DNA from: CADEER01 sp965216585
GTDB lineage: Bacteria; Desulfobacterota; Binatia; HRBIN30; CADEER01
Direction: 5' to 3'
Length of the DNA stretch: 64,000 bases
NCBI GenBank assembly: GCA_965216585.1
Contig: CBDCGC010000003.1
Coordinates: forward strand, 2,356,001 to 2,420,000
Shown here: positions 37,494-44,062 of the stretch, in pieces
Position numbering within the stretch: position 1 is the first letter of the stretch
Layout of the letters: every line of letters begins with the position of its first letter
Notes under the pieces: model-generated
Seen by the model: only the letters and a program-made list of their open reading frames with translations
Database searches by the model: none
Told to the model about the DNA's origin: nothing
Translations under genes and position numbers: made by a program

Positions 37494-37793
37494 CTACCAG
37501 CAGAGAATCGCGGCCGTACCGTCCGGCTTGCGGCATTCCAGACCGACGTGGAGGCGGCGCTCGTCCCGGAGGTCGGCTCCGGCATCATCGACCGGCTCGT
37601 GGAGAAAGAGTTGGCTCTCGTCACGAGTAAAGTAGGTCGCCACGAGCACGACGAGGATCGCCGCGCCGGTGCCAACGGCGCTCCAAAGCAGGATTTCGTC
37701 CGTGTCCAAAGCATCCGCCGGGTGCGGGTTGGTCGCGGCAATCGCAAACAACGCCACTACCGCCATCAGCACAGCTCTCATCCACTTTCTCAT
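37494..37793 (-). CDS. Small exported/membrane hypothetical protein
   Basis: 99 aa. A signal-like N-terminus (MRKWMRAVLMAVVALFAIAA) is followed by a second hydrophobic helix (ILLWSAVGTGAAILVVLVAT) and a polar tail with ESQLFLHEPVDDAGADLR. Not recognised. It lies 24 bases upstream of the DUF1329 remnant on the same strand and was probably cotranscribed with it. It is the last backbone gene before the prophage-like region. Confidence 0.55.
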   Translation of the reverse strand: MRKWMRAVLMAVVALFAIAATNPHPADALDTDEILLWSAVGTGAAILVVLVATYFTRDESQLFLHEPVDDAGADLRDERRLHVGLECRKPDGTAAILCW

Positions 37794-38015
37794 CTCAAGC
37801 CTCCGTCAGCTCTCTTGCGAACGACGGCGACTGATCCGTGATCCGCGTTGCGAGCGATGCATCGATCGTAGTGCGCAGCGTATGACGCATCCCAAAGCAA
37901 GTCCACACAGAAAAACCTCCCACTGGGCCGGCCGCCTATCCAACCCCGCGGAAAATATGCATAACAACATACAAGCCCAAAAACAGAGAGCCTCCCAGGG
38001 CGAGCGATCTCTTGT

Positions 38016-38029
38016 CAAACGATCGTTTG
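38016..38029. repeat. 14-bp perfect palindrome
   Basis: CAAACGATCGTTTG is fully symmetric and lies in the AT-richer part of the transition region. It could be a small operator or part of an integration site. No gene start is close enough to decide. Confidence 0.4.
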
Positions 38030-38153
38030 CTGCGAATGAATTTGAGACAAACGGTATTGCAAGAAGTCCGACGCGAGGAAGACTCAGTGTGCCCAAAGAT
38101 CGACAGGCCCCGACCGGACGAATCCTGCCGAGGCCTGTGAGTCTCCGCTACTC

Positions 38154-38207
38154 TGGTGAGAGTAGGTGCGGAGCGTGAAACGGATTCTGTCAGACCTACT
38201 CTCACCA
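38154..38207. repeat. Inverted pair of TGGTGAGAGTAGG (13-mer copies 1 and 2)
   Basis: Copy 1 at 38154-38166 is direct and copy 2 at 38195-38207 is its exact reverse complement, with 28 bases between. The pair lies just beyond the 3' end of the repressor gene. A third direct copy is at 38611-38623. As a hairpin it would have a 13-bp stem, but there is no T-run, so a protein-binding or recombination role seems more likely than termination. Confidence 0.7.
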
Positions 38208-38241
38208 TGTCCAGTATCGTGCCACAGGCTCCCCGCTCCAG

Positions 38242-38493
38242 TCAATCACAGTCCACAAAGAAACGGCCGACCGGTATGCCGAATGCGCGTGAGATCGCCT
38301 CCAAACTGCGGGCATTAGGCACCCTCTCGCCCGACTCCCAGCGCCGGACGGTCATCCCTCGCAACTTCGGCGCCTCCAGGCCCTGAGCCTCCAGTGAGCG
38401 ACAAATAGTATCCGCGAAGCGCTCGGGGCTCATGTCCATCCCCTCGCGCAGTGTACGGATCTCCCCGGGCTCAAACCTCTGACCTAGTCCCAT
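38242..38493 (-). CDS. XRE-family repressor-like regulator
   Basis: 83 aa. Helix-turn-helix of the Cro/CI type: EIRTLREGMDMSPERFADTI, then MTVRRWESGERVPNARSLEA and ISRAFGIPVGRFF. There is no peptidase or dimerisation domain, so it is a compact one-domain regulator. Chosen start ATG at 38493, with weak ribosome-site context (near-leaderless); an internal ATG at 38436 would cut into the first helix. It diverges from the early operon and probably represses it. A minus-strand TTGACA (38528-38533) may be its -35. Confidence 0.8.
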   Translation of the reverse strand: MGLGQRFEPGEIRTLREGMDMSPERFADTICRSLEAQGLEAPKLRGMTVRRWESGERVPNARSLEAISRAFGIPVGRFFVDCD

Positions 38494-38546
38494 ATCGGGG
38501 GTTGCACTACCACACTCCTTCAGGCTATGTCAAATCGATGTTCTCT

Positions 38547-38579
38547 TTTCGGTTGAAACATACTCCTCATTTCGGTTGA
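38547..38579. repeat. Direct repeats TTTCGGTTGA in the divergent control region
   Basis: Two exact copies, 38547-38556 and 38570-38579, start 23 bases apart, about two helical turns. The second copy contains the first bases of the early -35 hexamer, so a bound repressor would block it. They are candidate operators for the adjacent XRE protein. Confidence 0.55.
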
Positions 38580-38607
38580 CATTTGGGCGCGGGGATGCGA
38601 CTATAAG
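38576..38607 (+). promoter_or_regulatory. Early-operon promoter candidate
   Basis: TTGACA at 38576-38581 is a perfect -35. Downstream TATAAG (38602-38607) is 20 bases away; with a 17-base spacer the -10 would be the weaker GACTAT (38599-38604). Either gives a very short leader before the ATG at 38610. The -35 overlaps the second TTTCGGTTGA repeat. Confidence 0.5.
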
Positions 38608-38609
38608 GC

Positions 38610-39011
38610 ATGGTGAGAGTAGGAACAGAGGCAAGAACCCCCGCCGAAACCAGCAGATTTTCAGCGGATTGCCCATATTGCGGGCGCATCGACTGCGGTT
38701 GCTACGACGGCCGCGTTGTCGCCGGCGGCCTGGTGGCAGTGATCGCTGGCTACGAGGGGGCGGGCGTCGACTGGCCGGTATATCCGACCACCGGAGTGGA
38801 GCACTCGACCAATCGGGAGATCCCCGGCGAGGCGATCGACACCGGCCACCTGGCCGACTGGCTCGGTCTGCCGGCGGGCGAGATTGAGCGACTGACGGCG
38901 ATCGCCAACGAGGGTGACCTCAGGCGCGCGCTTGCCGCGATGATCGAATGTCCGGATTGCGCCGAGTTCCCGAGCTGGTGCGAGTGTGCGGCCAGCGAGG
39001 TGGCGGCATGA
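38610..39011 (+). CDS. Phage early protein with zinc-ribbon-like cysteines
   Basis: 133 aa, first gene of the early operon. Cysteines are grouped at both ends: CPYCGRIDCGCYDG at the start and CPDCAEFPSWCEC near the end, which suggests zinc binding. The middle is acidic and unremarkable. The third TGGTGAGAGTAGG repeat covers its first codons (MVRVG), so any protein bound there would affect initiation. Not recognised further. Its stop overlaps the next start as ATGA. Confidence 0.6.
   Translation: MVRVGTEARTPAETSRFSADCPYCGRIDCGCYDGRVVAGGLVAVIAGYEGAGVDWPVYPTTGVEHSTNREIPGEAIDTGHLADWLGLPAGEIERLTAIANEGDLRRALAAMIECPDCAEFPSWCECAASEVAA
38611..38623 (+). repeat. TGGTGAGAGTAGG copy 3
   Basis: An exact third copy of the 13-mer, in the same orientation as copy 1; it also shares the preceding A with copy 2. 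It lies on the start codon of the first early gene, 445 bases from copy 1, so the three copies bracket the repressor gene and its promoters. Confidence 0.7.
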
Positions 39012-39229
39012 TCGAGGATCGGTGGCTGACGCAGTCGCGGGCGATCTATAGGCGCCTGCTGGACGGCACCGCAACCGCGCGCGATCGACTCGACATCGCG
39101 ATCATGGTGCATGAGATGCGCGAGGCGCACCTGCCGGTACCGGCCGAGATCGTGGCGGCTGCCGGCGCGCCGCCGGCTTGGTACCTCGCTGGCGACCCGA
39201 TGCCGGCGGCAGAGCGGAGGAGGGTTTAG
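39008..39229 (+). CDS. Small phage hypothetical protein
   Basis: 73 aa, ATGA overlap with the upstream gene. Mostly helical (AIYRRLLDGTATARDRLDIA, VHEMREAHLPVPAEIVAAAG). Not recognised. It ends two bases before the helicase start, which supports a real coupled gene. Confidence 0.6.
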   Translation: MIEDRWLTQSRAIYRRLLDGTATARDRLDIAIMVHEMREAHLPVPAEIVAAAGAPPAWYLAGDPMPAAERRRV

Positions 39230-39231
39230 GG

Positions 39232-41112
39232 ATGAGGATCTCCCGGGACGCAGAGCGCTGGGTGGCCGAGAGCACCTACGAGGAGCGGGCCATTCCGAAA
39301 CGCGCCGGCTGGCGTTGGGACCCGAAGGACAAGTGCTGGTGGACGGACGACATCGAGAAGGCGGCGCGACTAGCGGAGTACGCCGACGAGGGTTGCGCCG
39401 ATGAACTGCGGCCGATCCTCGATGAGCAGCAGGCCGCACTGGCGGCGTCGCGCGCTGTAGATTCCGACATCGACGTCCCCGCGCCGGACGGCCTGGCGTA
39501 CCTCCCGTACCAACGCGGAGGCATTGCCTTCGCCGCCGCGCGCGAAGCCTGCCTGATCGGCGACGAGATGGGGCTTGGCAAGACGATTCAGGCCCTCGGC
39601 GTGATCAACCTCGACGAATCGATCCGCCGCGTCCTGGTTGTCTGTCCCGCGTCACTCAAGGCCAACTGGGCCATCGAGGCGCGCAAGTGGCTGGTCCGCG
39701 ACATGTCGGTGGGCATCGCGGCAGGTAGGCGCCTGCCCGACGCCGATGTCGTGATCGTCAACTACGCAATCCTCACCAAGCTGCCGCTCGATTCCGTGGA
39801 GTGGGACCTGCTCATCGCCGACGAGTGCCACTACGCGAAGAATCCCAAAGCCAAGCGCACGAAAGCGCTCTTTGCGGTCAAGGCGGCGCGCAGGATTCTT
39901 CTCACCGGAACCCCGATCGTCAACCGGCCCGTCGAGCTCTGGCCGCTGATCAAGTACCTCGACCCGAAGCGCTGGAAGAACAAGATGAGGTTCGGCTGGC
40001 GCTACTGCGGCGCGCATCAGAACGCCTACGGGTACTGGGACTTCTCGGGCGCCACGAATCTCGACGAGCTGCAGGAGATTCTCCGTAGCACGATCATGGT
40101 TCGCCGGTTGAAGGTCGACGTTCTTACTGACCTTCCGCCCAAGGTCCGCCAGGTTGTCGAGTTGCCGTCGGATGGCATGGACTGGGCGCACGAATCGGAC
40201 GCCAGCGACGCCTACGACGACCTGCAAGCTGCGGAGGAAGAGGTCGACGCCCTCGACGAGTCCGCGCCCGGGTACGAGGCCGCGGTCGGCCGACTCAAGC
40301 AGGCCAGGCGGTTTTTCTTCGACGAAATCAGCCGGGTGCGGCACGAGACGGCGCTCGCGAAAGTGCCGCACGCAATCGAGCACCTGCACAACGCGCTCGA
40401 GGACGGCCGCAAGATCGTGTGCTTCGCGCACCACCATGACGTCATCGAGGCGCTGGCCTCCGAGTTTGGTGACTCGGCGGTAGTGATCTACGGCGAAACG
40501 AATGTGGACGACCGGCAGGGCGCCGTCGACCGCTTCCAGTCCGATCCGGATTGCCGCCTCTTCGTTGGCAGCATCGGCGCCGCCGGAGTCGGGCTAACGC
40601 TCACCGCGGCGGCGCACGTTGTCTTTGTCGAGCTCGACTGGGTGCCGGGCAATGTCAGCCAGGCAGAGGATCGCTGCCACCGCATCGGACAGCGCGATAG
40701 CGTGCTGGTGCAACACCTGGTCTTCAACGGATCAATCGACGCCCGTATCGCGCGCACGATCATCGCCAAGCAGCGGGTGATTGACGATGCACTCGATACG
40801 CAGCACCTGCCCGCCGAACCCGCACAACCGAAGCCGGTCGCACACGACCCGGAGCTACCGGCCGCGCAGGTGGAAGCGATCCACAATGGGTTGCGGATGT
40901 TGGCCGCATTCTGCGACGGAGCTCGCGAGGTCGATGGGGCCGGATTCAACAAACTCGATACCGACTTTGGGAAATCCCTTGCAGGTGCCCAGTCGCTGAG
41001 CCCTAAGCAGGCCAGGGCTGGTCGCAAGCTCGTGAGGAAGTACCGGCGACAGTTACCAGATGACCTGGTCGCAGTAGCCGTCGACGGCCCGCAAGCCGAG
41101 GTAACGGCATGA
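39232..41112 (+). CDS. SNF2-family DEAD/DEAH helicase-like ATPase
   Basis: 626 aa from the ATG at 39232 with GGAGGAGGG upstream. Walker A GDEMGLGKT (residues 110-118) and DECH box (197-200), followed by LTGTPIVNRPVELWPL; the C-terminal half has the motif VI-like QAEDRCHRIGQRDSVLVQHL. An N-terminal ~60-residue segment (GWRWDPKDKCWWTDD) resembles the small domain found before SNF2 cores in phage and SMARCAL1-like proteins. It would remodel forks or displace proteins during phage replication or recombination. It sits upstream of YqaJ and RecT. Confidence 0.9.
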   Translation: MRISRDAERWVAESTYEERAIPKRAGWRWDPKDKCWWTDDIEKAARLAEYADEGCADELRPILDEQQAALAASRAVDSDIDVPAPDGLAYLPYQRGGIAFAAAREACLIGDEMGLGKTIQALGVINLDESIRRVLVVCPASLKANWAIEARKWLVRDMSVGIAAGRRLPDADVVIVNYAILTKLPLDSVEWDLLIADECHYAKNPKAKRTKALFAVKAARRILLTGTPIVNRPVELWPLIKYLDPKRWKNKMRFGWRYCGAHQNAYGYWDFSGATNLDELQEILRSTIMVRRLKVDVLTDLPPKVRQVVELPSDGMDWAHESDASDAYDDLQAAEEEVDALDESAPGYEAAVGRLKQARRFFFDEISRVRHETALAKVPHAIEHLHNALEDGRKIVCFAHHHDVIEALASEFGDSAVVIYGETNVDDRQGAVDRFQSDPDCRLFVGSIGAAGVGLTLTAAAHVVFVELDWVPGNVSQAEDRCHRIGQRDSVLVQHLVFNGSIDARIARTIIAKQRVIDDALDTQHLPAEPAQPKPVAHDPELPAAQVEAIHNGLRMLAAFCDGAREVDGAGFNKLDTDFGKSLAGAQSLSPKQARAGRKLVRKYRRQLPDDLVAVAVDGPQAEVTA

Positions 41113-41399
41113 CCGGCCGCTATTGCCCGAAGTGCCGCGCCATCTGGTGTCACCCCTCGGCGTACTGCGAGCACCTGCGAGTCGACGGCTACGCGCAGGA
41201 TATGCGGCTCTACGTCGACGCGGTGCGCCGGGAGGCCGAGGCGATCGCGCAGGCGGTGGAGGGCATCGACCGCACCGCACTGTCGAGCCCGGAGCTCGCG
41301 GCGATCGCGGATCGGATGGAGCAGCGCAGCAGCGAGCTGCTCGACATCACGGACACGGCCGCGACGACGATTGAGCGGCTACAGCGGGGGCTGTCGTGA
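41109..41399 (+). CDS. Small phage protein with N-terminal zinc-knuckle residues
   Basis: 96 aa, ATGA overlap with the helicase gene. The N-terminus YCPKCRAIWCHPSAYCEH could bind one zinc ion. The rest is a helical segment (YVDAVRREAEAIAQAVEGI). Not recognised. Confidence 0.6.
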   Translation: MTGRYCPKCRAIWCHPSAYCEHLRVDGYAQDMRLYVDAVRREAEAIAQAVEGIDRTALSSPELAAIADRMEQRSSELLDITDTAATTIERLQRGLS

Positions 41400-41668
41400 T
41401 GGTTGGGGCCGCATTCGGGATTATTGCCGGAATCGAACTGGGAAAGGTCTTTCGGCTCGAGATCTTGCGGCGGGTGCAGACCCTAACCGGCCCGGATCGG
41501 CTTCACATCTGGGCGTACTGGCTGGCGGACTATCACCCCGGGCACCCAGACGGAGAACACCGAATCGCCGAACGCGGCCAGTTCTTTGTCGTGTACGAAG
41601 ACGAAGCCGATCGGCGCTGGCCCGACGCCGTCAGTGTGGACACGGACATTGGCCGGGAGGCGGCGTGA
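41399..41668 (+). CDS. Small phage hypothetical protein
   Basis: 89 aa from the ATG at 41399 (TGATG overlap); a GTG one codon earlier is possible. It has a short hydrophobic N-terminus (MVGAAFGIIAGIELGKV) and aromatic motifs (LHIWAYWLADYHPGHPD, RGQFFVVYEDEADRRWPD). Function unknown. Confidence 0.55.
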   Translation: MVGAAFGIIAGIELGKVFRLEILRRVQTLTGPDRLHIWAYWLADYHPGHPDGEHRIAERGQFFVVYEDEADRRWPDAVSVDTDIGREAA

Positions 41669-42108
41669 TGGCCGCCAGGGTTTCCGTTGCCGAAGCTCGA
41701 TCGCGACGAGATGCGGACTTTGCCGCCGGCGCTGATGCGCGCCGCAAGCAGATCGCCCGCGAGCTGCGATCCATTGCACGTCAGGTTGAGTGCGGCGACT
41801 CCGACGAAACGGTGCTCGCCGCCGCCGGGCGACTGATCCAGCACAACCAAGCCAGCCGCGAACGGTGCGCGGCCTTCTACTCAATCCACGAAGCGGCCGC
41901 CGGCACCGGGTCGAGCGTGTCCTACCGCGTCGACGCGCACGTTGAGAGCGAGACGGTCCCTGCCGGGTCGTTTCCGGCCTTCGACGAGGCGCTCGACTAC
42001 TGCCGCGACGTCTTCGCGCGCCGCGGGGCCAGGTTCGGAATCGATCGAGTCTGCGACGGGCACTGGGTGACCGCGTCGCTACAGATCACGGGAGGTACAA
42101 CGACATGA
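41668..42108 (+). CDS. Phage hypothetical protein
   Basis: 146 aa, TGATG overlap. The N-terminal half is helical and charged; the C-terminal half looks like a small alpha/beta domain (FDEALDYCRDVFARRGARFG, CDGHWVTASLQI). Not recognised. It directly precedes the YqaJ nuclease with an ATGA overlap. Confidence 0.6.
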   Translation: MAARVSVAEARSRRDADFAAGADARRKQIARELRSIARQVECGDSDETVLAAAGRLIQHNQASRERCAAFYSIHEAAAGTGSSVSYRVDAHVESETVPAGSFPAFDEALDYCRDVFARRGARFGIDRVCDGHWVTASLQITGGTTT

Positions 42109-43028
42109 TCACAGAAGAGCAACGACAGCGACGCAAGGGCTTTCTCGGGTCGTCCGATGCGGCGGCGGTATTCGATCTCGACCCCTTCCGAGACAAGACC
42201 TCAGTCTACTGGGACAAGGTCGCGGACATGCCCGACGATGGGCCAACCGCATCAATGCGCGCGGGCAACCTGCTCGAGGGCGCCATCCTCGACTACGCAG
42301 CGCAGGAGCTCGGCGTTGAGATCGAGCGAGATATCGAAATTGCGCCGCCGGCAGATCTGCCGTACATGGGCGCCAATCTCGACGGGCGCGTCGACGGCAA
42401 GACTCACGAGGGCGTCGAGGCTAAGTACGACACCTTCACGGTCGACCAGTGGGGCGACGAAGGGACGGACCAGGTACCCGAGCGCGTCATCGTGCAGGTG
42501 CACCACCAGATGGCGGTGGCGGCGCTCGACCGAGTGTGGGTTCCGGTGCTCAAGCCGCGCGGCTTCGGCTTGTACGTGGTCGACCGATCCGAGGAGTTGA
42601 TATCCCAGGTCATCGAGGGCGAGCGGAAGTTCTGGGACGAGCATGTGTTGGCAGAGTTGCCGCCGTCGGGCGACCCGACCCCGCCGCTGGCGTACCTCAA
42701 GGCGCGCAACCGTGAACCGGAGTCGATCGTAGATCTCGACGAGGCGGCCCTTGAAGCCTGGCGCGAGCTCGAAGAGAGGCGCGCAACCGCTAAGGCCGCG
42801 AAAGAGGATGTCGACGCGGCGCAGGCGCGCGTGATTGATCTACTCGGGGACGCCGAGGGTGGACGTCTGCCCTCCGGTGACCTGATCACTTTCCTCGAGC
42901 AGAAGTCGGCGCCGTCGTGCGACAGCAAGCGGCTGCGCGCGTTGCATCCGGACGTGTACCGCGAGTTCTTCCGCCAAGGTACGCACCGGCGACTCAGGCT
43001 CAAGGCAGCGAAGAGGGCGGCGGCGTGA
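42105..43028 (+). CDS. YqaJ-family viral recombinase/exonuclease
   Basis: 307 aa. PD-(D/E)xK nuclease of the YqaJ/lambda-exonuclease class: GSSDAAAVFDLDPF (residues 15-28), E58 in GNLLEGAI, YMGANLDGRVDG with D93, and E105-A-K107 in GVEAKYDT, then QVHHQM. It resects DNA ends so that RecT can load. The partner recT gene follows after a 203-base gap, forming a standard phage annealing pair. Confidence 0.9.
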   Translation: MITEEQRQRRKGFLGSSDAAAVFDLDPFRDKTSVYWDKVADMPDDGPTASMRAGNLLEGAILDYAAQELGVEIERDIEIAPPADLPYMGANLDGRVDGKTHEGVEAKYDTFTVDQWGDEGTDQVPERVIVQVHHQMAVAALDRVWVPVLKPRGFGLYVVDRSEELISQVIEGERKFWDEHVLAELPPSGDPTPPLAYLKARNREPESIVDLDEAALEAWRELEERRATAKAAKEDVDAAQARVIDLLGDAEGGRLPSGDLITFLEQKSAPSCDSKRLRALHPDVYREFFRQGTHRRLRLKAAKRAAA

Positions 43029-43231
43029 CGAACCACCCGTCAGCGCCGAGCGGCTCCGTGCTTCCCCTAGGGGCACGGGGAGTCTCGAAGGGGGCTCGTG
43101 CGCAGTTTCCTTGTTGTATCGGCGCAAGCGCACCGCGTGCCGTCCGCTGCGCTGCTCATCGGCTGGCCCTCCGGGAGCAATAGACGGCAAGGGCCGATTT
43201 TCATCGACGAAAATCCAGAAAGGAGATTGTG

Positions 43232-44062
43232 ATGGCAAACGCAGTGGCAAAGGTCTCAACCCTGCGCGAGATGCTCGAGAAGAGTAAGGCGCAGATCCAA
43301 CAAGCACTCCCCCGCCACATGGACGCCGACAAGATGGCGCGCGTGGCGATGACCAGCATCCAGAACACACCGGCACTGCTCGAGTGCGATCCCAAGACGG
43401 TGCTCGGCGCGGTGATGGAAGCAGCGCAACTCGGACTCGAGCCCGACGGCGTACTCGGGCATGCATACCTCGTGCCGTACAAGCGCAAGTGCACTCTGAT
43501 CGTCGGCTACAAGGGGATGATCGCGCTCGCGTACCGCAGCGGGCAGGTGCTCTCGCTCAAGGGCAACGTGGTCTACGAGACCGACGAATTCGAGGTCGCC
43601 TTCGGCATCGACGAGAAGTTGAAACACGTACCGGATTACGAGTCGAAGAAGCGAGGCAATCGAGTCTGCACCTACGCAATCGCGCACATGAAAGACGGAG
43701 GGCACGCCTTCGTAGTGCTCTCGATGCACGAGGTCGAGGCGCACCGGAAGAAATCAGCGTCGGCCAACTCGCCGGCATGGAAGGATCACTACGACGCGAT
43801 GGCGATCAAGACCGCGGTGCGCGTCTTGGCGCGGTGGATTCCGCAGTGTCCCGAGCTCCAGCAGGCGGGCGCGAGAGAGGATTCCATGGAGGGCGGTGCG
43901 GATCCCGATGGGTTGGTGATCGACATCACCGAGGATCAGGACGACAACCGCACCGACCAGGTGGCGCGCAAGATCAAGGGGGATGCGGACAAGCCCAAGG
44001 CCGAGGATAAGCCCAAGGCTGACAAAGCCCCTGACCCCGACGACGACGGTGAGGCGGTCTGA
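43232..44062 (+). CDS. recT: RecT-family single-strand annealing protein
   Basis: 276 aa from the ATG at 43232 (AAAGGAG upstream). RecT signature segments: LLECDPKTVLGAVMEAAQLG, EPDGVLGHAYLVPYKRKCTL and IVGYKGMIALAYRSGQV, plus ARWIPQCPEL near the end. It promotes strand annealing with the YqaJ nuclease. The C-terminus is a charged Lys/Asp/Pro tail (DKPKAEDKPKADKAPDPDDD), often an interaction tail for SSB-type partners. The upstream gap contains a 7-bp hairpin (GATTTTC at 43196 with GAAAATC at 43209) close to the ribosome site that might adjust translation. Confidence 0.92.
   Translation: MANAVAKVSTLREMLEKSKAQIQQALPRHMDADKMARVAMTSIQNTPALLECDPKTVLGAVMEAAQLGLEPDGVLGHAYLVPYKRKCTLIVGYKGMIALAYRSGQVLSLKGNVVYETDEFEVAFGIDEKLKHVPDYESKKRGNRVCTYAIAHMKDGGHAFVVLSMHEVEAHRKKSASANSPAWKDHYDAMAIKTAVRVLARWIPQCPELQQAGAREDSMEGGADPDGLVIDITEDQDDNRTDQVARKIKGDADKPKAEDKPKADKAPDPDDDGEAV

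Larger units (their letters stand above)
37794..38241. other. Backbone-prophage transition without a supported gene
   Basis: 448 bases. A 96-codon minus frame (37806-38096) has no ribosome site or recognisable content and I do not accept it. The stretch is less GC-rich than the flanks, particularly 37955-38060. It contains a 14-bp palindrome (38016-38029) and a long inverted repeat (38154-38207). An attachment site is likely to lie here, since genes to the left are bacterial and genes to the right are phage-like. No tRNA end is seen. Confidence 0.5.

Noticed and set aside
37806..38096. 96-codon minus-strand frame in the backbone-prophage gap
   Set aside because: No ribosome site, no motif, spans the AT-richer region with the palindrome; treated as non-coding.
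38154..38207. Hairpin as transcription terminator of the repressor gene
   Set aside because: 28-base loop and no T-run on the minus strand; exact recurrence of one arm at 38611 argues for binding or recombination sites instead.
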